Assembly (NCBI GenBank): GCA_025526995.1
Contig: JAHLKG010000018.1
Span: forward strand, 310,001-374,000
Length of the DNA: 64,000 bases
Reading direction: 5' to 3'
Source of the DNA: Powellomyces hirtus
Lineage: Eukaryota; Chytridiomycota; Chytridiomycetes; Spizellomycetales; Powellomycetaceae
Shown: piece by piece, positions 38,754 to 50,281 of the stretch
Position numbering within the stretch: the first letter of the stretch is position 1
How the letters are laid out: every line of letters begins with the position of its first letter
Position numbers and translations under genes: made by a program
Notes under the pieces: generated by a model
Seen by the model: the letters and a program-made list of their open reading frames with translations, nothing else
Databases searched by the model: none
What the model was told of the DNA's origin: nothing

Positions 38754-39903
38754 ATGGTCAGATTAAGCATTCCATTCCACGCAGTTCCATGGCAGACGAT
38801 TTTGCTGCTTTTCCTGACCATTAGGGTAGCCGTCGTTCATGCGGGATTCGCAGAGTGGACATGGTCGAGAACCGAGCCCACCGATGGAACCTATTTTGCA
38901 AGCACTCCGGACACAACTCTCTCTATTACCCTCTCTAGCAGTGCAGCAATCATGGGCCCGGTCATGGCTGCCAATAGTAAGTGAAACGCAAAGGCATAAC
39001 CGCCGCTGTTAGTCTTGGAAGAGAGTTCTTACATGCTGATCCCTCTCCCTTGCACTTCTCTCACTCTTTTTCTGATCTGATTAGCATGGTACAAATTGGT
39101 TGCATATGGAAGCTATTGGACCGGCGCGGACGAGTCCGATATGGTTTGCTTTTACATGGCTGTCCCGGCGCACCATTGCAACGGCAGGACCACTAGTACC
39201 TATGGCATCTTCTCCAATGAGCTCGGTCTCACTTGCAGCATAGCTGCCCAGAATCCAATAATGTTCTGGAAAGGACAAACGTCGTATGTGGCTCTACAAC
39301 TCCGTGCACATGTTAGCCGAACACTGAATTTACTTTGCTTCCTTTTTCAGATGTCCAGCATATTCTGCGTCCGCTAACACAGAGTACACAGTTTACATTA
39401 AGACAACATATTGTAAGCGCCCGTTCTCATTTCTTTTCTGGATTGTTCTACTTCCGATGCTTACGCACATTGTATTCAAAACACAGCGAACAGAAAAATT
39501 GACTGGTTTCTGAAGGATGTTGATTACACCGACAATGCCCTGGCCACGTCGTGGACCAGTTCCTCCGGAACCGCGGAGATGACTTACCGTCGCGGATGTA
39601 AGTACCACTGTCGCTACATTGTTTTGTGTCTCGCTGGACGGCTCATGAAAATGGTTTGCGTGATCTCCAGTGAAAATCGCCATGTACAAGGCAATCGCCC
39701 CTGAGACAGTAACTTCCACAACAACGGCGACGGCCACTCTACGTGTCACGCAGTCTGTCACAGCACCCCCTGTTACGGTGACTGCGACACGCACAAAGGG
39801 AGTATACCTCTATGCCGTGGGAGGAGGTTGGGGCAAAGATTTGACAACCACCAACCTCGGTGTGTCACTCCCTACGTTTTTGAACAACTTGCCAGGACTC
39901 TAG
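38754..39903 (+). CDS. Secreted protein of unknown family
   Basis: Start MVRLSIPFHAVPW at 38754, followed by a hydrophobic core (ILLLFLTIRVAVVHA) and a likely signal-peptidase site before GFAEWTWS. Exons continue after short introns with YKLVAYGSYWTGADESDMVC, FYMAVPAHHCNG and LGLTCSIAAQNPIMFWK. Further exons include IDWFLKDVDYTDNALATSW and a Thr-rich stretch (TVTSTTTATATLRV, then VTAPPVTVTATRT) suited to O-mannosylation. The end is FLNNLPGL-stop at 39903. There are four or five introns of 50-110 bp. I do not recognise the family. The aromatic-rich beta-type sequence, few cysteines and Thr-rich tail suggest a wall-associated or extracellular protein. Exon joins near 39000-39090 and 39300-39500 are provisional. 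Confidence 0.6.
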
Positions 39904-40336
39904 TCTCTTGATCAATGGACTCGATTGATGGAATACCCAGAGTGTAGTCGGTTAGACACCCCCTTCTCCACTCCTTATAAGCTAGCAAGCCGTTTTAGTA
40001 AAATTAAAGACAGTGTTTCAAAGATTAGGTTGGCATCAATCATTCAATTTGCAATTCGGTGAATGTTTCTCATCCACAGCAAATGCACGCATGCTCGCGG
40101 CGAATACAGAGGTTTGTATCGCTAATCTGCCTGCCATAGGGGCTATATCATGTCATCAAGCGGTGCTCTGAGGGTAAATCTTAGTGTTGGATAGGCATTC
40201 ACTTTTGCATCTATGGTGACTAATCGCTTCCATTGTGCAACTCTATGCTGATACAAAGCCGATGTTTGCAGTTGACGGTATGATTTATCGTGCGAATGGC
40301 AGTAGAAGGTTCAGCTAACATATTTTCTCATAGCAA
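39904..40336. other. Convergent intergenic region
   Basis: About 430 bp, A/T-rich, between two convergent secreted-protein genes. It presumably holds their 3' UTRs. No other signal seen. Confidence 0.4.
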
Positions 40337-40639
40337 TCAATTCGCCTCCTGGTATTCCGCCTCAGTCTGCCATCCCTTCAAGCGTCCACATCCATCGCAA
40401 TTCGACGCCGTGATGGCGCGGTTCTTATCCGCCTTGATCGAACTGCATCCCATTGAGTTCATCCAGGCCACGCCTCGCTTGAAGTTGAGGTAGCTGTCCT
40501 GGGTCGCGGGTGCGAGACAGCAACGGTACTTGGACGGGATAACCGGCCCGGTCAGAGTGCACTGTTTGCCCGGAACGTATTGCGCGGATGCATAGGAAGC
40601 TAGCCCGAGGGCAAGGAGTAGCGTGCCGGTGAACTTCAT
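40337..40639 (-). CDS. Small secreted cysteine-containing protein
   Basis: A 100-residue intronless frame. MKFTGTLLLALGLASYASAQ is a clear signal peptide with cleavage predicted after ASA. The mature part of about 80 residues has six cysteines (KQCTL, YRCCLAP, MGCSS, SNCDGC), including an adjacent Cys pair and a CDGC motif, suggesting three disulfides. It ends EYQEAN-stop at 40337. No recognised family; it lacks the eight-cysteine pattern of hydrophobins. Small secreted cysteine-rich proteins of this size in fungi are often extracellular effectors, antimicrobials or wall components, but no role can be assigned from sequence. Confidence 0.7.
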   Translation of the reverse strand: MKFTGTLLLALGLASYASAQYVPGKQCTLTGPVIPSKYRCCLAPATQDSYLNFKRGVAWMNSMGCSSIKADKNRAITASNCDGCGRLKGWQTEAEYQEAN

Positions 40640-41341
40640 TTCAGTTGGGTTGTGTAGGCAAACGAGGGTGGTGAGCTGGATGTGAATGGGGTGAAGGGCG
40701 AGAAACGGGAACTCTGCGTTTTCAGTATTTTATCCCGCATCATGGCGTTGCGTTCGCAAAAAAGATTGTTTACGGGAAGTTTCGACTTTTAAACATAACC
40801 CTCTATTTGTGGAACATATTTGCTCAAAAATAGCAAGTCGGAGTATGGACTTCCCCGATCTACGCGTTCCGGTTCTGCCAAGCCACTCTTACTGACGCTG
40901 GTACTATGTCTTCACTTCTTCCTCTCATTTCTGACTTGCAGTCAGAACGCTTCCACCTCGGCCTAACAGGTCGATCTGTGACGTATGTTCGTTCATCCAG
41001 TTCTGCTACTCTCTCTCCCTCTTTTGCAGGCGACCACCCCAACGGCGAGAAGCATCACCACGATGACAACCGTTAATCTGTCAGGTTTGTACCCGTTCGT
41101 TCCATTTTGTCCTCTCTTTCTTCTCTCTTTCTGACAGCCCGCTCTCTTTCCCCCGCGTCACTTAAGTCCAGAAAACAGGACTCCGATTCTACACTCGCGC
41201 TCTCATGGATGTAATTGTATTTATTCAAGATGTATATGTTCCTTAAAGACAATCTTTAAGCATACTTTCTTGTGGCAATCGTATTATTACTTGACAAGTT
41301 CACTGAAGTAGGCGTTCAAATAACTTAGAAGTTACATATTA
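40640..41341. other. Intergenic region, no gene seen
   Basis: About 700 bp upstream of the small secreted protein gene. It includes that gene's promoter. Pyrimidine-rich around 41090-41150. No protein, RNA or repeat recognised. Confidence 0.4.
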
Positions 41342-41900
41342 TCAACATAGACTTCCACGTTTCAATCGTGTGACGGTGCTCTGGCCCAATTCCTGCAGCG
41401 CGCGATCGGTCCCCGCGCTGCCGTACTCTTTCGCCTCGGCGTCAAGAACCGCAGAAAGCTGCGCGGTACAATACCATAGCGACATCCGCGACGGAAGTGG
41501 GTGTGCAGCGCTTGTGCCAAATGTGCTCCACGTCGCCCATATAGCCAATGCAGACGTGCCGGATCTGAAGCCAAAGCTATGCGAATGTTATATGGTTCTT
41601 TTATGAGCATGTGGAGCGCGCCGGCGCCAAAAAGCGAAAGTCCCAAGGGACCAGGTGCACATATGTCTATGGCGCCGGTGGTCAGGCCGTCTCATGCGCC
41701 ACTATCCACGCGGGAGCAAAGTTCCTCCTGGCGGACTCTGACCAGTCCGCGTGCACGAAAAACATCACATTGCGATCAGAGGGCGACAGGTGCGCGACGA
41801 GTACGAAGTCTTTGTGGCCGTTCTCGTGTCCGTTCTCTACATGGCATCCAATGTTGGGTACGCACAATAAATGGTTGATGGATTGCCATTTCAGGATCAT
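41342..41900 (-). pseudogene. Possible degraded coding region, unknown family
   Basis: Protein-like segments occur in different frames on minus: HKDFVLVAHLSPSDRNVMFF and FAPAWIVAHETA (41682-41840), then APGPLGLSLFGAGALHMLIK (about 41590-41680), then SLWYCTAQLSAVLDAEAKEY to a stop at 41342. No GT-AG pairs join them cleanly, so if real it carries frameshifts. I cannot name a family. It may equally be a chance run of open frames in non-coding DNA. Confidence 0.22.
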
Positions 41901-42044
41901 ATCGGCACGATGTTCAGAAATAGAAGGCTAGAAGTGATGAAAAGGTCCAAGTGGAAGAATGTTCTATCAACTTCTGATGAGTCTATGTACACTACTCTGT
42001 TACACTACTTGGGGCGCATTGCACACATTGGCCATCTATCATGT

Positions 42045-44364
<2,320 letters not shown>

Positions 44365-44680
44365 TTCTCAAGTCAAAGAAGTGATGTTTCTTTCTGCTGT
44401 GGCAAACTGCCAAGGTGGATGGTGAAGAATGCACGTTGCAGATCAGATCAACTTGGAAGGTTACTGCTAATCTGTGGCTGATTACGTGAGCTCCGAAATG
44501 GATTGGGTTGGCTGCAACCACAGATATGGCAACGATCAGCGTGACGCGAAGTGTGACGTGGACGTGATCCATCTGTTCGATGTTGAAAGGTGTTCACGTC
44601 GTCGCCACATGTACCCGCAGCTCTTTGTGTTTCTTGTATATTTCGTTCTCTTTCGAAAAATCTGGGGTCATCATACCAAC
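44365..44680. other. Divergent promoter region, fusion phosphatase / redoxin-like
   Basis: About 315 bp between divergent starts. No clear TATA box; nothing else recognised. Confidence 0.4.
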
Positions 44681-46014
44681 ATGATAGTTCGTCCCAGAAT
44701 TGCGGAACATGTATGCTCTTGACGATGTATATCGTTGCGCGCCGCAACTGAGATGTGGTTCTTTTTTTTTTCTATGCCGAACACAGGCCCGACTGCCGCC
44801 TCTGCTTTCTACAATCGACGGACGCACGATAGATCTTAAAAAACTTGCACGCGACTTTATCCTCATTGTGATCATCCTGAAGGTACGTATTTGAAGTGCC
44901 ACAAGCAGTGACTTCAGGAGCTGAGGCATATGGCTCGATGTACCTCTGAAGGCTCCATGGTGTCCGGTCTGCCCAACGCTTCTCTCCCTGCTTTCCTTTC
45001 TTGGCTTCACCGCTGACGAGGACGACCCGCAAGAATGGACCGATCCCTTTACTTCAGAAGTTCGCACCGTCACGCGGGAGCATCGCAAATTTAACCACAT
45101 CCTACTGGCTTACGATGCCCGTTTCATCGTGATGTGTCCCGGACAAGCAGAAGCATTATTGGAAATAGCACACAGGACAGGCTGGGACCGTGTTCCCGAG
45201 GTATCGTTTGTTGCGGATGCTGAGCTGCAATTGGTGGAGCAGCTTGGGTTGAAAACGGTGGCCGGGGCTTGGCCGAGCACTGTGCGCGTGCTTCCAGATT
45301 TGAGCGCGCGAACTATAGAAATTGGGCGGAGGTAAGCAAGCGTATCAACTCCGACGTTGATGGTTAGCAATGTATCGTGTTGATGCACTCGTTTGTTGAT
45401 ACCATAGTGCCGGATATTACGGAGATCACACCCTGCTTCTTCGGCTAGCTACCACGCGCCGCACTGAGGAGTCAAATGCAGTGTCTGCCTTGAAGCAGAG
45501 TCAGACTTTGAGTGCACGTCTGCAAGCTGAATGCGCGGCATCCACGCACTACGACTATCCTGCCAAGGACAAACTACCGCTAGAGCTCCTCACCACCATC
45601 ACCAGCCAAATAGCAGCCACCGAGATCTCGCACTTCAGATCAGGCAATGATTCCCCAGCCCACTCTACGCTCGGGGAAGCAGCCAAGACATGCAAGTCTT
45701 GGCGGTACGTGTCACTGGTGACGGGTTCGCACAACCTTCAAGAGCAGATCAAAAAGGTTGAGAAGTTACTGGCAAAATGTCCCAAGACAGGACGGATTCT
45801 CACTTGCACTGACGAGGATTGGGGATACGGATACCCGGCAGGTGCTCAGGTACCGCCCGTGTCGATCGTTACGCTAGAGAGGGAGGTTCGTGAGCTGGCT
45901 AGGATCAAGACTTGGATTTACGATGTTTTTGGCAGTCTTGGGGCACATGCGGCAAAAGGTGCTACACCATCCGTTAGTGAAAGGATAAAGGACATTCCTC
46001 CTTCCGCCACCTAG
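44681..46014 (+). CDS. Redoxin-like (AhpC/TSA-type) protein with C-terminal extension
   Basis: Proposed start MIVRPRIAEH (30-bp exon 1, 44681-44710), then an intron with a strong T-tract, then ARLPPLLSTIDGRTIDLKKL. After a second intron (44882-44959) comes LK/APWCPVCPTLLSLLSFLG, whose CPVC sits where thioredoxin-fold peroxiredoxin-like proteins have the active cysteine(s). The domain continues HILLAYDARFIVMCPGQAEA and VPEVSFVADAELQLVEQLGL. After a third intron (45335-45407) SAGYYGDHTLLLRLATTR closes the fold. The last exon adds about 190 residues, including LPLELLTTITSQIAATEI and TCKSWRYVSLVTG, which look like an F-box (LPxELL ... CKSW), then a Lys-rich helix and RTWIYDVFGSLG-like C-terminus. 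Stop at 46012. The redox domain is clear, the F-box resemblance is tentative, and function is unknown. Confidence 0.68.
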
Positions 46015-46352
46015 CCGAGGGTAGCGAGACATCCTTTTTCTACGAGATCCTTCGTGGCCTGTCAAGAATGCCTTGAGCGCATCCAACGAGAGTCGAGGTG
46101 GGAATGCAGCCCATCTCACTCCGGCCACGATTTTTGCTGTCCCTCCTGTCATCAGGGGCGATCAGTTTCAGAAGCTTCAAAGGAAATGTGTTTCCACGAC
46201 ACGAACGACACAGCAATGCAAGAGCAAGAGAATTTACTGGTCCAGCATATGTAGCCAAACGCATCAGAATCATCAAGATATAATGGCACAGAAAATCAGA
46301 CTCAGATCCTAGCTAGTCAGCACTCTATCAATGAACGCCCACTTCTAACATT
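46015..46352. other. Convergent intergenic region
   Basis: About 340 bp between convergent stop codons. Short frames only; nothing recognised. Confidence 0.4.
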
Positions 46353-47087
46353 TCACGTTCGCTTTTTGCTAGCCGCCCGCACAAGCTGTCCACACCATTG
46401 CTTTACCCGCAGGTATGCCCCCAACGCACCATACAGCCCCAGAGCCGGGCCAGCCAGCGCGACCCACCAAAGCGCATTAATCAGCTTGTTCGGTGTGATG
46501 TCGGCCACAGCGCGATCGAGCTGCGAATAGGTCTGGACAGCTTCTCCCGAGTTGTCGATCACAATATCCGCCCGCTTGCATTTCTCAGCTATCGGCATTT
46601 GGGAGTCAATCCGAGATTGTGCGTCGGCCGGGGTACACTTGTCGCGGGCCCGCAACCGCATCTTCTGCGTCTCTACTGGAACCGCTATGACGATGACTAC
46701 AGATACAAACTTATACAGGCCTGCCTCGAACAGCAGCGGCGTGTCCAGGATGCACACCCTGTTGCCTCTGAGAAACGCCCACAGAACTTGCCGCAGCATC
46801 TCCACCCGGATAACAGGGTGCGTTATGCCATTCAACCTGTTTCGTGCCGCCGGGTCATTGAATACAATTGCACCAAGCTTGGCTCGGTCGAGGGCGTGTG
46901 TTTCTGGGTTGACGATATCTGTACCGAAAGTTGCTACTAGTGAGTAGAAGGCGGGTTGGTCGGGTTCGACAACCTGTCGCGCAACAAGATCTGCATCGAC
47001 TATTGGGAGGTGATGCGACGTCCGGAGGTGAGAGGATGCTGTTGACTTGCCGGTTGCGATGCCGCCCGTGAGTCCCACTAGTTTCAT
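46353..47087 (-). CDS. CAB5: Dephospho-CoA kinase (Cab5/CoaE)
   Basis: Last step of coenzyme A synthesis: ATP-dependent 3'-phosphorylation of dephospho-CoA. Intronless, 244 residues. MKLVGLTGGIATGKSTAS carries the P-loop (GGIATGKST). VDADLVARQVVEP has the catalytic Asp of the CoA domain. RNRLNGITHPVIRVEM and VCILDTPLLFEAGLYKF are hallmark dephospho-CoA kinase segments, followed by LRARDKCTPADAQSRIDSQM (lid) and ADIVIDNSGE. The C-terminus has a hydrophobic helix (LINALWWVALAGPALGLYGA) and basic KKRT end. This resembles fungal Cab5, which associates with lipid particles or mitochondrial membranes. Divergent from the inositol-phosphatase gene across only about 160 bp. Confidence 0.95.
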   Translation of the reverse strand: MKLVGLTGGIATGKSTASSHLRTSHHLPIVDADLVARQVVEPDQPAFYSLVATFGTDIVNPETHALDRAKLGAIVFNDPAARNRLNGITHPVIRVEMLRQVLWAFLRGNRVCILDTPLLFEAGLYKFVSVVIVIAVPVETQKMRLRARDKCTPADAQSRIDSQMPIAEKCKRADIVIDNSGEAVQTYSQLDRAVADITPNKLINALWWVALAGPALGLYGALGAYLRVKQWCGQLVRAASKKRT

Positions 47088-47247
47088 TGCATCGTTTTAG
47101 AGATGAAAATGGCGGCTTTGAGGACTGAATTACGCCGCCAAGGGAATTCAGTGCTGCGCTTTTGCTGCGCCTCAATTAACTTGGCCGACAAGCAAGCGCC
47201 AGAAGTTCTCACCTCCCCATCGCAACATCTCAATCCCACACAACAAG

Positions 47248-48150
47248 ATGCCCGCCTCCGAAGACCACAAAGAATACCTAAAGCACGCGCTGCACATTGC
47301 ACGGACAGCTGGCCAGACCATCCTCACCGCATTCAACACCCGCTCGTCATTGCACATCGATCTCAAGAACGACAACGATGCCGATCTGGTGACCCAAGTG
47401 GACCGCAGCGTCGAAGCCGCCATCTTCAGCTACCTGCGAGCGCAGTACCCCTCGCACCGCTTTGTGGGCGAGGAAGGCACGGCCGCAAGCGGAGATACCA
47501 ACACGGGCATTGTGGCGAACGACGAGACGCCAACATGGGTGGTGGACCCTGTGGACGGAACGACCAACTTTGTGCACGGATTCCCGTTTGTAGCCGTGTC
47601 CATTGCTGTGGTCATCAAAGGCACGCCCATCGTCGGCGTCGTGTACAACCCGATCATGAACGAGATGTTCCAGGGTGTGTTGAATGGGGGTTCGTCGATG
47701 AACGATATTGCGTTGCCCTTGCCGCCCGTCCGACCTTTGAAGTCTCTCGCGTCCGCGCTGGTTGCCACAGAATATGGCTCCGACCGCGGATCTGAAGTGC
47801 TGGATGCCAAATTCGCCGCACTGCGAGAAGTGGTTGGCTCGCCGGCGCGTGGCGTTCGCTCGCTTGGATCGGCTGCCTTGACTATGTGCTATGTCGCCCG
47901 CGGAGCTCTTGATGCCTATTGGGAAGCCGGTGTCCACGCCTGGGATGTGGCCGGCGCGACTGTGATTCTTCGAGAAGCTGGTGGTCTGGTGAGCAACTGG
48001 AGCAAAACTGACAGTTCTGCCGCTGAACCGTACGATATTTGCGCACGCAATGTCGTCTGTGTAAGGAAGACCGCTGAGGAGCCTCACGCGAAAGCCATCT
48101 TGGAGTCTATCCGCACGACGTTGCGGCCAGTTGAATACACACGAGACTGA
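47248..48150 (+). CDS. Inositol monophosphatase family enzyme
   Basis: Mg-dependent, lithium-sensitive-type phosphatase that hydrolyses inositol monophosphates. Intronless, 300 residues. Metal-binding residues are all present: FVGEEG (Glu), WVVDPVDGTTNFVHGFP (D-P-x-D-G-T-x-N-F), and EAGVHAWDVAGATVILREAG (W-D). RSLGSAALTMCYVARGALDA is the conserved segment before the last Asp. It would supply free inositol for phosphoinositide and inositol-pyrophosphate synthesis; fungal relatives such as Qa-X/INM1 are alternatives. It shares a very short divergent promoter with dephospho-CoA kinase and is convergent with RPS4 (243 bp between stops). Confidence 0.94.
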   Translation: MPASEDHKEYLKHALHIARTAGQTILTAFNTRSSLHIDLKNDNDADLVTQVDRSVEAAIFSYLRAQYPSHRFVGEEGTAASGDTNTGIVANDETPTWVVDPVDGTTNFVHGFPFVAVSIAVVIKGTPIVGVVYNPIMNEMFQGVLNGGSSMNDIALPLPPVRPLKSLASALVATEYGSDRGSEVLDAKFAALREVVGSPARGVRSLGSAALTMCYVARGALDAYWEAGVHAWDVAGATVILREAGGLVSNWSKTDSSAAEPYDICARNVVCVRKTAEEPHAKAILESIRTTLRPVEYTRD

Positions 48151-48393
48151 CGAGTAGATGCTTATACACACACCAATAAATAACCAACCCCCTTTAAATA
48201 CATTTACACAGTCTTCTCCGCCATGGTCTCGATCAGTGTTCTTCATGTGATCAGACTACATCTTGCCCTTTTCCATGATTTCAGCATTGAATAAATAGCA
48301 ATGAGATAGACACAACGTAGGGAGCCTCGGCGGTTTAAAATGACGTATATATTCACAAGTTCAATGCACGAGGACAGAGACTGATTAATCTCT

Positions 48394-49804
48394 TTAAGCG
48401 GCAGTGCGGGCAGCTTCTCGGCGACGATCACGCTCCTCGGTGATGGTGAGCTAGAGTAGAGAGGATTTGTGAATACATATGCCCGGTGGGTAAGCATCCA
48501 GCTGCGTAAAACCAGGCATACCTTAACACCCTTGCCCTTGGGCAGGGAGATCCAGGGACGGTTGCCCTCACCGATGACGAAGACGTTGGTCAAACGGGTG
48601 GCAAACGAACGGTCCACAGCGTCCTTGATGTGGACGATGTCGAAACCACCGTGGTGACGCTCACGGTGAGTGATGACACCAACACGACCAGTGTTACGAC
48701 CGCCGGTAACGAAAGCGAGGTTTCCGGTGTCGAATTTGATGAACTCGGTGATCTTGCCGGACTCGATGTCAAGCTTGATGGTGTCGTTGACCTTGATCAA
48801 CGGGTCGGGGTAACGGATGGTGCGTCCGTCGTGGGTGACAACGAACGGAATACCCTTGGCACCAAGAGCAAGACGGCGGACCTTGCAGAGCTTGTACTTG
48901 GCCTCCTCAGCGGTGATACGGTGGATGGCGAAGCGACCCTTGGTGTCGTACACGAGACGGAAGTTCTCGTTGGTAGCCTCAATGCCGATCACGTCCATGA
49001 ATCCGGTGGGGTAGGTGGAGTCGGTGCGGGTCTTTCCATCAACCTTGATCAGACGCTGCATAAGGATCATCTTGGTCTCCTTGTTGTTCAAAGCGTACTT
49101 CAAACGGTTACGCAAGAAGATGATGAGGGGAAGGCACTCCCTCTGCTTGTGAGGACCGGACGAGGGCTTGGGAGCCTGTAGAAGAGAAATCGAGGTCAGC
49201 ATGCTGCTCGTCGAATTTCTAGCGCCATCCAGCCCCATGTCGATGTGTTCGTTAAGATCATCGTTCTGTTGTCGTCACGTTGAAATATCGCATGCAACAA
49301 ACGAGGTGTCTCAGTGCATTCCTTAACCCAACCAGTAAGAATCTTCCAAACATTCTTCCATTGTTGTCGTCGCTCCTCCACCCTTCGCCAATCTCCACCA
49401 GCGCTTTCGCCATGTCCATCAACGTACCCAGGTGCCGGTAAGTTTGTCAAGCATCCAGTGCTTGGGGGCGGCAAGCTAAAAAGGATAAAACAAACATGAG
49501 CGATCTGCAAACGCCAATTGGTTCTCCAGTAGTCCCCTAACGTACCCGCTTCATGTGCTTCTTAGGACCCCGTGCCTAATTAATCCAACGAGCAGAAGGA
49601 ATAGATAGTTGACGTTTAGTTCAACAATTCGCATTTTGTCAAATTGCCGGTCCGACTTCAGTCAGTTCCATCCGTCCATCCATCCATCCATCGAGCTCGT
49701 CGTTCTGTCGTTCGTTTCTTTCTGGGTCACAAATTTCAAATGGCTCCCGATAGACGGATGGATGGTCGTTCGTACTGTTGTCGTCGTCTCTCCCCACGTA
49801 CCAT
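48394..49804 (-). CDS. RPS4: 40S ribosomal protein S4 (eS4)
   Basis: Small-subunit ribosomal protein with S4 RNA-binding and KOW domains. The first coding exon is only ATG (49802-49804), directly followed by donor GTACGT. Exon 2 (about 49546-49576) reads [10 protein letters not shown] and exon 3 (about 49433-49477) [16 protein letters not shown]. The main exon (about 48520-49173) includes [80 protein letters not shown] and [16 protein letters not shown]. The last exon is [21 protein letters not shown] (48394). All match eS4 closely; about 260 residues. Very strong codon preference in the main exon, as expected for a highly expressed gene. Five exons, four introns. An initiator exon carrying ATG alone is common in ribosomal-protein genes. 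Confidence 0.96.
49673..49694. repeat. Tetranucleotide TCCA microsatellite in RPS4 intron
   Basis: About five TCCA/CCAT units within the first intron of RPS4, with a further GATGGATGG copy at about 49756. Confidence 0.7.
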
Positions 49805-50281
49805 GATTCTGCTTGGATTGGTCGAGAAAGGACTTCAAACCCGCTGGATGGACGAGCGCAACAACCAAGGCAGAGCGAGGCGGGACGCTTCCTGCCACAA
49901 TCACATGACCTAGTTAGAATTAGATAAGCCCCGATCTATATATAGACATTTGCGCAGTGAATCTTGCGCGACGCGTCGCTTGCAACCACAAACATCCCGA
50001 AGTCCAACCCGGTTGTCACCCCTGCATGAGTTTGTCGAGAAGCCGTTTCATAAAGCGTCTCATGGTCAAGGCATGAGGTCCTTCTGAACACGACAAGTCC
50101 ATTGAGAAGTGAGAAGACACGAAACAGTTGAGCTGCTCCATATGGCGATGCGGATGATAGTCGGAAAACAACAGACTGGACAAGATGCGAGAGTATATGC
50201 AAAAAGATTATGTGTATCGTATATAAAAGGAAATTGCAAGTCTATGTACATTGTGAGATCCACTTTCGAACACTTGGGAGG
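49805..50281. other. RPS4 promoter and upstream intergenic region
   Basis: About 475 bp. A TATATATA element at about 49936-49944 lies about 135 bp upstream of the RPS4 start codon on its strand and is a plausible core promoter. The rest holds the 3' end of the zinc-finger gene. Confidence 0.45.

Noticed and set aside
47103..47795. 230-codon plus frame overlapping the IMPase start
   Set aside because: Out-of-frame shadow of the inositol phosphatase, with Arg/His-rich, unstructured translation.
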